DNA of 64,000 nucleotides, from contig NZ_JAJHUO010000021.1 of the NCBI RefSeq assembly GCF_020859565.1, forward strand, positions 1 through 64,000, read 5' to 3'. Below are positions 34,673-43,658 of this stretch, piece by piece. A program made the position numbers and the translations under genes. How positions within the stretch are numbered: the stretch's first letter is position 1; each line of letters starts with the position of its first letter. Source of the stretch: Saccharothrix luteola. GTDB taxonomy: Bacteria > Actinomycetota > Actinomycetes > Mycobacteriales > Pseudonocardiaceae. The notes under the pieces are model-generated. The model had not been told where the DNA came from, searched no databases, and saw only the letters and a program-made list of their open reading frames with translations.

Positions 34673-36184
34673 TCATTCCGGGCGCACGAGGGGGAACAGG
34701 ATCGTCTCCCGGATACCGAGACCGGTGAGCGCCATCAGCAGCCGGTCGATGCCCATTCCCACACCACCGCTCGGTGGCATTCCGTACTCCAGTGATCGCA
34801 GAAAGTCTTCGTCGACCGGCATCGCCTCGGTGTCACCGGTCGCCCCCAGGCGGGCCTGGGCTTCCAACCGCTCCCGCTCGACCACCGGGTCCACCAGTTC
34901 CGAGTATCCCGTGGCCAACTCGAAACCGCGCACGTACAGGTCCCACTTTTCGGCCACACCCGGCCGGGTGCGGTGCTGACGGGTGAGCGGCGAGGTCTCC
35001 AGGGGGAAATCACGCACAAACGTGGGCGCGTGCAGGGTGTCTCCGACGAGGTGCTCCCACAGCTCCTCGACCAGCTTCCCGTGCCCGAGCTTCGGGTCCG
35101 CGTCCAAGCCGTGCTTGTCCGCCAGCTCCAGCAACCGCTCCGAAGAAGTTTCGGGCGTGACTTCCTCGCCCGCCGCTTCGGACAACGAGTCGTACATGCT
35201 CAACGTGGTCCACTCGCCGCCGAGGTCGTACTCGGTGCCGTCGACGAGCGTCACCACGTGCGAACCGGCGATCGCCATCGCGGCTTCCTGGATCAGCTCC
35301 CGGGTCAGCACCGCGTTGGTGTCGTAGGTGGCGTACGCCTCGTAGTACTCCAGCATGGAGAACTCGGGCGAATGCGACGAGTCCATGCCCTCGTTGCGGA
35401 AGTTGCGGTTGATCTCGAAGACCTTCTCGATACCGCCCACCACGCACCGCTTGAGGTACAGCTCGGGCGCGATCCGCAGGAACAGGTCGATGTCGAGCGC
35501 GTTCGACCGGGTCACGAACGGCCGGGCGCTCGCGCCGCCCTGCAACGTCTGCAACATCGGGGTCTCGACTTCGATGAAACCGCGCCGGTGGAACGACTCC
35601 CGCAACGAGCGCACCACGGTGGCCCGGTTGCGCACCGTGTTCCGGGCCTGCTCGCGCAGGATCAGATCCACGTACCGCTGCCGAATGCGGGTTTCCTCGG
35701 CGAGTTCCTTGTGCGCGACCGGCAACGGGCGCAACGCCTTCGCCGCCATGGACCACCGGTCGGCCATCACCGACAGTTCGCCGCGGCGGGACGTGATGAC
35801 CTCGCCGTGCACGAATACGTGGTCGCCCAAGTCGACCTCGGACTTCCATTCGCCGAGCGACTGCTCGCCGACGCCGTTCAGGCTCAGCATCGCCTGGAGT
35901 TCGGTGCCGTCGCCCTCGCGCAGCGTGGCGAAGCACAACTTGCCGGTGTTGCGGATGAACATGACCCGGCCGGTCACACCGACCACATCACCGGTCGCGG
36001 TGTCCGGTTCCAGTCCCTGATGCGCTTCGCGCACCTCGCGCAACGTGTGCGTGCGCGGTACTTCGACCGGATACGGGTCGACACCGCGTTCCAGCAGTCG
36101 CGCCCGCTTCTCCCGGCGCACCCTCAGCTGCTCGGGAAGATCGTCGTCGCTGGTCGCGGAACCGGTCGCTGGCTGCTCACTCAC
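34673..36184 (-). CDS. lysS: Lysine--tRNA ligase (class II)
   Basis: A 503-residue class II aminoacyl-tRNA synthetase. The OB-fold anticodon domain occupies about residues 60-165. Motif 2 appears as [23 protein letters not shown] near 270-292 and motif 3 as [15 protein letters not shown] near the C-terminus. The GTG start ([10 protein letters not shown]) gives a low-complexity N-terminal extension of about 20 residues. It is divergent from a methyltransferase gene with 62 bp between. Confidence 0.97.
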   Translation of the reverse strand: MSEQPATGSATSDDDLPEQLRVRREKRARLLERGVDPYPVEVPRTHTLREVREAHQGLEPDTATGDVVGVTGRVMFIRNTGKLCFATLREGDGTELQAMLSLNGVGEQSLGEWKSEVDLGDHVFVHGEVITSRRGELSVMADRWSMAAKALRPLPVAHKELAEETRIRQRYVDLILREQARNTVRNRATVVRSLRESFHRRGFIEVETPMLQTLQGGASARPFVTRSNALDIDLFLRIAPELYLKRCVVGGIEKVFEINRNFRNEGMDSSHSPEFSMLEYYEAYATYDTNAVLTRELIQEAAMAIAGSHVVTLVDGTEYDLGGEWTTLSMYDSLSEAAGEEVTPETSSERLLELADKHGLDADPKLGHGKLVEELWEHLVGDTLHAPTFVRDFPLETSPLTRQHRTRPGVAEKWDLYVRGFELATGYSELVDPVVERERLEAQARLGATGDTEAMPVDEDFLRSLEYGMPPSGGVGMGIDRLLMALTGLGIRETILFPLVRPE

Positions 36185-36233
36185 AAGACGAAGGGTACGG
36201 AAAGACCACTCGGGAAATCGAACCGGATCTCAC

Positions 36234-36239
36234 TAGGCT
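36234..36239 (+). promoter_or_regulatory. Leaderless -10 element (TAGGCT) of the methyltransferase gene
   Basis: TAGGCT ends 7 nt before the GTG at 36247, which lacks a ribosome-binding site. Confidence 0.5.
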
Positions 36240-36246
36240 CTTGCGG

Positions 36247-37002
36247 GTGACGGGAGATGACTTGCGGGCCAGGCGGGCGAACTCCTTCGGAGCCCACGCC
36301 TCGGCGTACGCGCAACACCGACCGGACTACCCCGCCGAGGCCATCCGGTGGGTGCTGGAGCCGCTGGGCGAGGGTCCGCACCAGGTGCTCGACCTCGGTG
36401 CGGGCACGGGCAAGCTGACCGGCGGGCTGCTCGCCGAGGGGCACCACGTGACGGCGGTGGAGCCGGACGAGGCGATGCTGTCGGAGCTGGTGCGGCACCA
36501 CGGCGCGGCGCGCGCGTTGCCCGGCAGCGCGGAGCGGATCCCCGTGCCGGACGGCACGGTCGACGCCGTCGTGGTCGGCCAGGCGTTCCACTGGTTCGAC
36601 CCGGCGCGGGCGATGCCCGAGATCGCCCGCGTGCTGCGGTCGGGCGGCGTGCTGGCGGCGATGTGGAACGACTACGACGACTCGGCGCCGTGGATGGCGG
36701 AGTTCGTCCGGACCGCGCAGTCCAGCGTCAGCGCGCAGGACGAGCTGGCCTTCGACCCGATGACGAAGCACGAGCTGTTCACCGACGCGGTGCGGCGGGT
36801 CTTCCCGCACGTGCACCCGCGCACCGCCGAGTCCCTGGTGGCGATGGTGAACACCCACTCGCACGCCCTGGTGATCCCCGAGGAGGAGCGGGCCGAGCTG
36901 AACGCGCGGATGCTCGCGTTCCTCAAGTCCCGCCCCGAAACCGCCGAGGGCGAGTTCGACCTCCCCCTGGTCGTCTACGTGACGCGCACGCGGAGAGTCT
37001 GA
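36247..37002 (+). CDS. Class I SAM-dependent methyltransferase (Methyltransf_11)
   Basis: A 251-residue methyltransferase with the SAM-binding motif VLDLGAGTGKLT near residue 47, acidic motif VEPDEAML, and FHWFDP/ARVLRSGG further on, typical of the UbiE/Tam-like group. Substrate unknown. The GTG at 36247 is preferred over a TTG two codons earlier because of the leaderless -10. It ends 9 bp before the convergent coaX stop. Confidence 0.87.
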   Translation: MTGDDLRARRANSFGAHASAYAQHRPDYPAEAIRWVLEPLGEGPHQVLDLGAGTGKLTGGLLAEGHHVTAVEPDEAMLSELVRHHGAARALPGSAERIPVPDGTVDAVVVGQAFHWFDPARAMPEIARVLRSGGVLAAMWNDYDDSAPWMAEFVRTAQSSVSAQDELAFDPMTKHELFTDAVRRVFPHVHPRTAESLVAMVNTHSHALVIPEEERAELNARMLAFLKSRPETAEGEFDLPLVVYVTRTRRV

Positions 37003-37011
37003 CGGCGGTCG

Positions 37012-37797
37012 TCAGGCCCTGTTCCGCTCGAACACCAGGCGCAGGCCCAGCAGGGTCAGGTCCGGCACGTGCGACTGGATCGTGGCCGACTCCGACACGA
37101 CCAGGGGCGCCAGGCCGCCGGTCGCGATGACCGCGACGGGGCCGGGCTCGCTCTGCTGGAGCTCGTCCACGATCCGGCGCACCAGGCCGTCCACCTGGCC
37201 GACGAACCCGTAGACGATGCCGGACTGCAGGCACTCCACGGTGTTCTTGCCGATCACCGACCGCGGCCGCACCAGCTCGACCTTGCGCAGCTGCGCGGCG
37301 CGGGCCGCCAGCGCGTCGACGGAGATCTCGATGCCCGGCGCCAGCGCGCCGCCGAGGAACTCGCCCTTCGCGGAGATCACGTCCAGGTTCGTGGACGTGC
37401 CGAAGTCGACCACCACGCACGCCGTGCTGTGCAGGTGGTGCGCGGCCAGCGTGTTGATCACCCGGTCGGAGCCGACCTCCTTGGGGTTGTCCACCAGCAG
37501 CGGCACGCCGGTCCGCACGCCCGGCTCCACCAGGACCTTCGGCACGCCCGCGTAGTACCGGCCGAGCATCACGCGCAGCTCGCGCAGCACCGCGGGCACG
37601 GTGGACAGCGCCGAGATGCCGGTGATCTTGTCCGCGTACTCGCCGAGCAGGCCGCGCATCGTCAGCGCCAGCTCGTCGGCGGTCATCCGGGCGTCGGTGC
37701 GCATCCGCCAGTCGCGGATCAGCGCGGCGGACTCGCCCGCGCCGTCGTACAGGCCGAGCACGATGTTGGTGTTGCCGACGTCGATGGCGAGCAGCAC
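37012..37797 (-). CDS. coaX: Type III pantothenate kinase
   Basis: A 261-residue ASKHA-fold kinase phosphorylating pantothenate in the first step of CoA synthesis. The phosphate loop DVGNTNIVLG is at residues 6-15, FGTSTNLDVIS and GGALAPGIEIS near 130-155, and TGGLAPLV near 228. It is the last gene of the Rossmann protein-panC-panD-coaX group, so pantothenate synthesis and its first use are linked. Confidence 0.96.
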   Translation of the reverse strand: MLLAIDVGNTNIVLGLYDGAGESAALIRDWRMRTDARMTADELALTMRGLLGEYADKITGISALSTVPAVLRELRVMLGRYYAGVPKVLVEPGVRTGVPLLVDNPKEVGSDRVINTLAAHHLHSTACVVVDFGTSTNLDVISAKGEFLGGALAPGIEISVDALAARAAQLRKVELVRPRSVIGKNTVECLQSGIVYGFVGQVDGLVRRIVDELQQSEPGPVAVIATGGLAPLVVSESATIQSHVPDLTLLGLRLVFERNRA

Positions 37798-37808
37798 AGC
37801 GCTTCCCC

Positions 37809-38291
37809 CTAGTCCTCGGCCTGGATCAACGCGTCCAGCGCCGCCGCGTCCTCGGTCTCCGCCGCCACCGGCTCCGGCAGCGCGGTCGCGGACCCGTTCA
37901 CCAGGCCCGAGCCCTCCGGCGCGTGCGCCGGGTCCGCGCCGAGCTCGACGACCTTGTTGTCGGCGTCGACGAAGACCACCTTGGGTTCGTACACCCGCGC
38001 CTCGGCGTCGTCCATCTGCCCGTAGGCGATGAGGATCACCAGGTCGCCCGGCTTGACGAGGTGCGCCGCCGCGCCGTTGATGCCGATCACGCCGGTGCCG
38101 CGCTCGCCGGGGATGACGTAGGTCTCCAGGCGCGCGCCGTTGGTGACGTCCACGATCGCGACCTGCTCGCCGGCCAGCAGGTCGGCGGCCTCCATCAGGT
38201 CCTCGTCCACCGTGACCGAGCCGACGTAGTGCAGGTCGGCCTGCGTGACGGTGGCCCGGTGGATCTTCGACTTGAGCATGGTGCGGAACAT
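37809..38291 (-). CDS. panD: Aspartate 1-decarboxylase
   Basis: A 160-residue pyruvoyl enzyme making beta-alanine. The self-cleavage site is Gly24-Ser25 (HYVGSVTVD); the N-terminus [20 protein letters not shown] is classic. The start at 38291 follows this pattern; an ATG seven codons upstream gives a poor N-terminus. A C-terminal tail of about 25 residues rich in Ala, Glu and Pro follows the core and may be disordered. It lies 11 bp from coaX and 10 bp after panC. Confidence 0.96.
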   Translation of the reverse strand: MFRTMLKSKIHRATVTQADLHYVGSVTVDEDLMEAADLLAGEQVAIVDVTNGARLETYVIPGERGTGVIGINGAAAHLVKPGDLVILIAYGQMDDAEARVYEPKVVFVDADNKVVELGADPAHAPEGSGLVNGSATALPEPVAAETEDAAALDALIQAED

Positions 38292-38301
38292 GGCGGTCCC
38301 C

Positions 38302-39192
38302 TTACTCGTCACCGGTGCCGAGCAGCACGGCGGCGTTGTCGATCAGTCGGGTGGAGCCGACGCGGGCGGCCACCAGCAGGCGGGCGTCGCCGTTCTCCGG
38401 CGCCGGGCCGAGGTCGGGCGCGCGCAGCTCCAGGTAGTCGAGGTCGACGCCGGGCGCCGCGGCGAGCGTGTCGCGCGCGGCCTTGAGCACGGCGTCCGCG
38501 CCCTGGCCGCTGACGTACGCGCCGGCCACCAGGGCGGCGGACAACGCGGTCGCGGCGGTGCGCTCCTCGTCGGACAGGTAGCGGTTGCGGGAGGACAGCG
38601 CCAGGCCGTCGGGCTCGCGCACGGTCGGCACGCCGACCACGTCCAGGCCGAAGTTCAGGTCGCGCGCCATCCGGTGAATCAGCGTGAGCTGCTGGTAGTC
38701 CTTCTCGCCGAACACCGCGTAGGTCGGCTGCACGATGTTGAACAGCTTGGCGACCACGGACAGCACGCCGGCGAAGTGGCCGGGGCGGGTCCGGCCCTCC
38801 AGCTCGTCGCCGAGCGGGCCGGGGTTCACCGTGACCGTGCTGCCCGGCAGGTACATGTCGTCCACGGACGGGGCGAACACCAGGCCCACGCGCTCCTCGC
38901 GACAGATGTCCACATCGGAGTCGAAGCTGCGCGGGTAGCGGTCGAAGTCCTCGTTCGGGCCGAACTGGGTCGGGTTCACGAAGATCGAGACGACGACCAC
39001 GGTGTTCTGCATGACCTGCGCTTCGCGGATCAGCTTGCGGTGACCCGCGTGCAGCGCGCCCATGGTCGGCACCAGGGCGATGTTGCGGCCGGCCGCTTTC
39101 AACGCCTTCGTGACGCGGCGCAGCCGATCCGGGTCGCGGTGCACCGTCACGTCGTTCGGCGTGTAGTCGTCCTTGGTGAGCGGCTTGGTCAT
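38302..39192 (-). CDS. panC: Pantothenate synthetase
   Basis: A 296-residue ligase joining pantoate and beta-alanine. The HIGH-type ATP motif is [12 protein letters not shown] near residue 42, and [10 protein letters not shown] and SSRNRYLS (KMSKS equivalent) follow. Its ATG overlaps the stop of the upstream Rossmann-fold gene (ATGA). The gene group provides all but the ketopantoate-forming steps of pantothenate synthesis. Confidence 0.97.
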   Translation of the reverse strand: MTKPLTKDDYTPNDVTVHRDPDRLRRVTKALKAAGRNIALVPTMGALHAGHRKLIREAQVMQNTVVVVSIFVNPTQFGPNEDFDRYPRSFDSDVDICREERVGLVFAPSVDDMYLPGSTVTVNPGPLGDELEGRTRPGHFAGVLSVVAKLFNIVQPTYAVFGEKDYQQLTLIHRMARDLNFGLDVVGVPTVREPDGLALSSRNRYLSDEERTAATALSAALVAGAYVSGQGADAVLKAARDTLAAAPGVDLDYLELRAPDLGPAPENGDARLLVAARVGSTRLIDNAAVLLGTGDE

Positions 39193-40079
39193 GCTTGTCC
39201 CTCGAGGGTGGTGCGGACGTCGGACGCGAGTTCGGGCTTGAGCAGCCCGGCGGCCTGGGCGCGGGCCGCGGTGCGGAGCGCGAGGATTCGGTACGCGGGG
39301 AGCGCCTCGGTGTCCGCGAGCACCGCCAGGTGCTTGGCCACGGTGCCCGCGTCGCCGCGCGCGACGGGGCCGGTGAGGGCGCGGTCGCCGTGCCGCAGGG
39401 CGTTGTCCAGGGCGGCGGACAGCAGCGGGCCCAGCATCCGCTCGGCGTCCTGGATGCCCGCGTCGCGCAGCAGGTCCGCGCAGTCGGCGACCAGCGTGAT
39501 CAGGTGGTTGGCGCCGTGCGCGAGGGCGGCGTGGTAGAGCGGGCGGGCGGCCTCGGGCACGCGCACCGGTTCAGCGGACATCTCCACCACCAGGGCCTCT
39601 CCGACGTGCCACGCGACCTCGTCGTCGTCGGCCGCCGTGACGCCGACCGAGCAGGCGTTCATCCGCTGCACGTCCTCGGCCCGGCCGGTGAACGTCATCA
39701 CGGGGTGCAGGGCCACGCACAGCGCGCCGAGCCCGGCGGCGGGCCGCAGCACGTCCACGCCCTGCGCGCCGCTGGTGTGCACGACGATCTGCCCGGCGCG
39801 CAGCGACCCGGTGGCGACGAGGCCGCGGACCAGGCCGGGCAGCTCGTCGTCGGGCACGGCGAGCAGCACCAGGTCGGCGGAGGCGGCCACCTCGGGCGGC
39901 GACAGCACGGGGACGTCGGGCAGCAGCTCTTCGGCGCGGCGCAGCGAGTCGCGGGAAACGGCGGAGACAGCGCTCACGACGTGTCCCGCCCGGGACAGCG
40001 CGGCGCCCAGCACCGAACCCACCCGGCCGGCCGAGATGACTCCCACGGCCAACCGCGCGGGGCGGGGGGTCGCGTCCAT
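39189..40079 (-). CDS. Rossmann-like/DUF2520 protein (Rv3603c-like)
   Basis: A 296-residue two-domain protein. The N-terminal dinucleotide-binding fold starts [18 protein letters not shown] (GxGxxG-like), and the helical C-terminal DUF2520 domain contains ALHPVMTF and [15 protein letters not shown]. Overall it resembles ketopantoate-reductase-like dehydrogenases, and its place before panC suggests a role in pantothenate supply, perhaps standing in for PanE; this is inference. ATG at 40079 has AAGGAG 8 nt upstream. Confidence 0.85.
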   Translation of the reverse strand: MDATPRPARLAVGVISAGRVGSVLGAALSRAGHVVSAVSAVSRDSLRRAEELLPDVPVLSPPEVAASADLVLLAVPDDELPGLVRGLVATGSLRAGQIVVHTSGAQGVDVLRPAAGLGALCVALHPVMTFTGRAEDVQRMNACSVGVTAADDDEVAWHVGEALVVEMSAEPVRVPEAARPLYHAALAHGANHLITLVADCADLLRDAGIQDAERMLGPLLSAALDNALRHGDRALTGPVARGDAGTVAKHLAVLADTEALPAYRILALRTAARAQAAGLLKPELASDVRTTLEGQA

Positions 40080-40170
40080 GCGACGTACTCCTTCACCGCG
40101 GCGTTCCAGTCCCGATGCTCGGGTACCGGACGACGGCCGCGAGCGTAATCCGGTGTGCTGCGGTGGGCCG

Positions 40171-41343
40171 TCAACTGCGACGAACGCCACCCGCGGCCTT
40201 CAGCGCGCCCGGCGCGTCCACGGCGGCCTGACGTGCGGCGACGAGGGCGGCGAGCAGCTTCTCGTGACGTTGTTCCGCGTCGTGGCCCGCGGTGCCGTTG
40301 GCCATGCGGTGACGCAGGAACGCCAGTTCCGTGGCGGCGACCTGGTAGCCCGCGACCGCTTTGGCCGCCTGGTCGCCGACGCGCCGCCGCACCGTGCGCC
40401 GCCACCGGCTGCGGCCCTGCAGGCTGGCCAGCAGGGTGACCTCGCTGGAGGCGATCCACTTGTTGGCGGCCATGGCGGGCAGCTGGCCCGCCACGATCCG
40501 CTGCTCGCGGCGGCGCTGCCAGACGACCATCAGCACCATGCCGGCGAAGATCGGCACCATGATCAGGAAGTAAAGGTTGATGAAGGTGGAGCCGGTGCCG
40601 ACGGTGGTGGAGAAGTTCCACAGCGAGTGCAGGCCGGCCGCGCCGAGGTAGCCCAGGACCGGCGCGGCGATGCGCACCTTCCGGCTCGTGGTCATGGCCG
40701 CGATGCCGATCCCGATGCCGGTCATCGACGTGAACAGCGGGTGCGCGAACGGCGAGAGCACCCCGCGCAGGATGAACAGCGCGATCACGCCGCTGCTCAG
40801 GTCGCCGAACCCGCTGTCGGAGAAGACGCGGGCGAAGTACCAGATGTTCTCGGTGAACGCGAAGCCGGCGGCCGTCACGCCCGCGTACACCACACCGTCC
40901 ACCACACCGTCGAACTCCTGGCGGCGGCGCAGGAACAGCACCACGATGAACGCGGCCTTCGCGGCCTCCTCGGTGATCGGCGCGCCGATCACGGCGGCGA
41001 ACGTGCTGCCATCGCCGCCGTCGATGAGCTGGCCGAGCACGTGCGCGCTCTGGTTGAACACCAGGGAGGTGATCGTCGCGCCGCACGCGCCCCAGAGGAA
41101 CGCCAGCAGCAGGATCTTCGCGGGCTCCGGCTCCCAGCGGTCGACCCAGAGGTAGGCGCCGATCACCGCGAGCACGGGCAGCAGCGCGGCCACCGCGCCG
41201 ACCATGATCGGCAGCAATCCCGTCTGGGACGTGCCGAGGCCGAGCAGGATCAAGCCGCACACGCCCAACGCGATCAGGCCCAGGACCGGGAGCAGGACGG
41301 TCCAGCGCTGCTGGTCGACGCGCTTGCGGGCGGGAGTGGTCAC
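40171..41343 (-). CDS. PrsW family intramembrane metalloprotease
   Basis: A 390-residue polytopic protein with about eight membrane segments and the PrsW motif set: ITEEAAKAAF (EExxK) near residue 124, FAFTENIWYF near 160, HPLFTS near 198 and AGLHSLWNF near 232. The charged C-terminal third (after about 275) is a soluble tail rich in Arg and Ala. PrsW proteases cleave membrane proteins such as anti-sigma factors; the target is unknown. GTG start at 41343, divergent from the MidA-like gene by 30 bp. Confidence 0.88.
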   Translation of the reverse strand: MTTPARKRVDQQRWTVLLPVLGLIALGVCGLILLGLGTSQTGLLPIMVGAVAALLPVLAVIGAYLWVDRWEPEPAKILLLAFLWGACGATITSLVFNQSAHVLGQLIDGGDGSTFAAVIGAPITEEAAKAAFIVVLFLRRRQEFDGVVDGVVYAGVTAAGFAFTENIWYFARVFSDSGFGDLSSGVIALFILRGVLSPFAHPLFTSMTGIGIGIAAMTTSRKVRIAAPVLGYLGAAGLHSLWNFSTTVGTGSTFINLYFLIMVPIFAGMVLMVVWQRRREQRIVAGQLPAMAANKWIASSEVTLLASLQGRSRWRRTVRRRVGDQAAKAVAGYQVAATELAFLRHRMANGTAGHDAEQRHEKLLAALVAARQAAVDAPGALKAAGGVRRS

Positions 41344-41373
41344 GGTGGGAAACCTTAAAGGGACACTTGACCG

Positions 41374-42285
41374 GTGGTGGAGTCGGAAGCCCTGTGGCGG
41401 GCGGCGTTGTACGGGCCGACCGGGTTCTTCACCCGCGGCGAGGTGCCGGCCGACCATTTCCGCACCGCGCCGCTGGTGGGTCCTGAGCTGGCCGAAGCGC
41501 TGCTCGTGCTGCTCGATCGGGTGGACTTCGCGCTCGGTCGGCCCTCGCGGCTGGATTTCGTGGACGTCGGCGCCGGCGGCGGTGAGCTGGCGGGGGCGGT
41601 GCGGTCCTCGGCGTCGGGCGCGCTGGCGGCGCGGTTGGTGGTGACGGCGGTGGACGTGGGACCCGCGCGGTCGGTCCCGGGCGTGCGGTGGACGTCGACG
41701 CTGCCGGACTCCGTGTGCGGGTTGTTGGTGGGGCACGAGTGGCTGGACGCGGTGCCCTGTCCGCTGGTCACGGGCCCGTCGTCGCACCCCTGGCTGGACC
41801 GGTGGTGGCCGGTGGGCGAGCGGGAACGGGCGGAGATCGGGCAGCCGCGGGACGTGGCGTGGGCGGATGCCGTGTCGCGGGTGGCGCGCGGTGCGGCGCT
41901 GGCGGTGGACTACGGGCACGTGCGGGCCGACCGGGTGGCGGGGCGGTACGCGGCGGGCACGTTCGCCGCGTACCGGGGCGGGCGCCGGGTGGAGCCGGTG
42001 TTCGACGGGACGTGCGACCTGACGGCGCACGTGGCGCTGGACGCGTGCGCCGAGGCGGCCGGTGGCGAGTGGGTGCTGGTCTCGCAGCGGGACGCGTTGG
42101 CCGCGTTGGGCCTGGTCGGCGCGGTGTCGCCCGGTGAGCCCGACTGGCTGGGCGCGGCCGAGCGGGCGTCGCGGATCGCCGAGCTGCGGGCGGAGGGCGG
42201 GTTGGGCTCGTTCGGCTGGCTGCTGCACGGCGTCGACGTGCCGGTGTCGTCCCTGCTCCCGCCCCTGCCGCCGTGGCGGCCCTGA
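41374..42285 (+). CDS. MidA/NDUFAF7-type SAM-dependent methyltransferase
   Basis: A 303-residue protein of the MidA (DUF185) family: YGPTGFFTRG near residue 13, the SAM motif VDVGAGGGELAG near 65, GHEWLDAVPCPL near 127 and VDYGHVRADR near 177. The eukaryotic member NDUFAF7 dimethylates an arginine of complex I subunit NDUFS2 (NuoD). A NuoD homologue lies 1.4 kb downstream on the same strand. The start lies close to the divergent PrsW gene. The bacterial substrate is not established. Confidence 0.85.
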   Translation: MVESEALWRAALYGPTGFFTRGEVPADHFRTAPLVGPELAEALLVLLDRVDFALGRPSRLDFVDVGAGGGELAGAVRSSASGALAARLVVTAVDVGPARSVPGVRWTSTLPDSVCGLLVGHEWLDAVPCPLVTGPSSHPWLDRWWPVGERERAEIGQPRDVAWADAVSRVARGAALAVDYGHVRADRVAGRYAAGTFAAYRGGRRVEPVFDGTCDLTAHVALDACAEAAGGEWVLVSQRDALAALGLVGAVSPGEPDWLGAAERASRIAELRAEGGLGSFGWLLHGVDVPVSSLLPPLPPWRP

Positions 42286-42288
42286 GCC

Positions 42289-42612
42289 CTACAACGCCCA
42301 GGGCGGGGTGATGCGCTGGTCACCGACCAGGCCGGTGATCCCGACCGACGTGGCGACGAGGACCTTGGCCGGCCCACCGACCAGCTGGAACTCCACGTGC
42401 GGCGGGACGACGACCGTGTCGCCGGCGCCCGCCTCGACGTCGTTGATGGTCACCTGGCCCTCCAGCACGTGGAAAACCTCCTCCTTGTCGACCTGGTGCC
42501 GTTCGCTCTTCGCGTCCGCCGGCACCTCCACGGTCCACAGGGCGATCTGCGTGCTGCCGTTACGGGACGGGGACGCGTGGGGGTGGAACACGAAGCCGTG
42601 GCGCTCGAACAT
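42289..42612 (-). CDS. Cupin domain protein
   Basis: A 107-residue single-domain cupin with the two motifs ..HQVDKEEVFHVLEGQVTI and GDTVVVPPHVEFQLVGG. The first motif has fewer metal His than usual (one His before the Glu, one after). Function is unknown; small cupins act as isomerases, dioxygenases or sensors. It is divergent from a MarR regulator with a clear shared operator, so it is likely controlled by it. It ends 3 bp from the convergent MidA-like gene. Confidence 0.8.
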   Translation of the reverse strand: MFERHGFVFHPHASPSRNGSTQIALWTVEVPADAKSERHQVDKEEVFHVLEGQVTINDVEAGAGDTVVVPPHVEFQLVGGPAKVLVATSVGITGLVGDQRITPPWAL

Positions 42613-42621
42613 CGCTCTCCA

Positions 42622-42646
42622 AACTAGTCAACCAAGTTGTCTAGTT
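42622..42646. promoter_or_regulatory. MarR-type operator between cupin and MarR genes
   Basis: A 25-bp near-perfect palindrome, outer arms AACTAG/CTAGTT with CAAC/GTTG inside, centred at 42634. It lies between the divergent starts at 42612 and 42662, so one bound dimer can control both. Confidence 0.78.
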
Positions 42647-42661
42647 GCAGACTAGGCGACC

Positions 42662-43105
42662 GTGGAACCCGTGTCGATGCTGTTCGCCAGAACGTTCCGC
42701 GCGATGACCGACCGCTTCCACGAACGGCTGGCCGATCGCGACCTCGAACCACTGCGCCCGGCGCACGGCTTCGTCTTCCGCTACCTCGCCGCCCAACCCT
42801 CGGCCACCGCCGTCGACCTCGCCGCCCACCTGGGCGTCTCCAAGCAGGCCGCGACCAAGACCGTGGCCGAGCTGGTCGACTGGGGCTACGTCCGACGGGC
42901 GCCCCACCCGACCGACCGGCGCGCCCACGCGCTGACCCTCACCGGCAAGGGCCGGTCCTACCTCCGGTTCGCCGACGCCCTGTGGTCGGAGCTGGAGGAC
43001 GAGTTCGCCTCCGTCGTGGGCGCCGAACGGCTGGCCGTCCTGCGCGAAGCCCTGGAGACCTACCTCGCCGACGCCGACGCGGAAGGCATCCGCCCGGTCT
43101 GGTGA
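42662..43105 (+). CDS. MarR family transcriptional regulator
   Basis: A 147-residue winged helix-turn-helix protein. The recognition helix region is ATAVDLAAHLGVSKQAATKTVAELVDWGYV (about residues 44-73), followed by the wing PHPTDRRAHALTLTGKG. MarR proteins repress divergent genes until a ligand binds. It is divergent from a cupin gene across a 25-bp palindrome. GTG start; CAGACT 8 nt upstream suggests a leaderless transcript. Confidence 0.88.
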   Translation: MEPVSMLFARTFRAMTDRFHERLADRDLEPLRPAHGFVFRYLAAQPSATAVDLAAHLGVSKQAATKTVAELVDWGYVRRAPHPTDRRAHALTLTGKGRSYLRFADALWSELEDEFASVVGAERLAVLREALETYLADADAEGIRPVW

Positions 43106-43168
43106 CCGCCCGACGCGACGGCCGAAGACCGCCGGCGGTGACGCCCGGCACGGGCGAAGGTCGAGCGC

Positions 43169-43654
43169 ATGAGAATCCACGCGCTGCCGAACGACGTGCT
43201 GGACCGCGCCCGCGAGCGCGCCGGCGCCGACGAGCACCACGAGTGGCACGCCGAGTCACCCGGCGCGCCGCTGCGGTGCTGCCTGCGCAAGGCCGAGCCG
43301 GGCGAGCCGGTGGTCCTCTTCCGCCACCGCCCCGCCTCGGGCGCCGGACCGTACGAGGAGCTCGGCCCGGTGTTCGCGCATGCCGAGCCGTGCGACGGGC
43401 CGGTGACCACCGCGGCGTTCCCCGAAGCGTTCCGCCACGCGCCGCGGACCCTGCGCGCCTACACCGCCGAAGGCCGCATCCACGGCGGCGAGATCGCCGA
43501 CCCGGAGCACCTCGTCGACCGCGTCGCCGCGCTGCTCGACGACCCGGACGTGGCCGAGGTCCAGGTCCGCAGCGTCTCCCACGGCTGCTTCCTGTTCGCG
43601 ATCACCCGCGACCGGCCCTTGCCCCCGAACGGCGGCACGGCCGTGCGACGATGA
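43169..43654 (+). CDS. DUF1203 family protein
   Basis: A 161-residue protein fitting DUF1203: APLRCCLRKAEPGEPVVLF near residues 31-49, then GPYEELGPVFAHAEPC and a C-terminal RSVSHGCFLFAI. It has conserved Cys and His residues but no known activity. A GAAGG site precedes the ATG. It lies 4 bp before the NuoD-like gene, so the two are probably cotranscribed. Confidence 0.8.
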   Translation: MRIHALPNDVLDRARERAGADEHHEWHAESPGAPLRCCLRKAEPGEPVVLFRHRPASGAGPYEELGPVFAHAEPCDGPVTTAAFPEAFRHAPRTLRAYTAEGRIHGGEIADPEHLVDRVAALLDDPDVAEVQVRSVSHGCFLFAITRDRPLPPNGGTAVRR

Positions 43655-43658
43655 CCGG

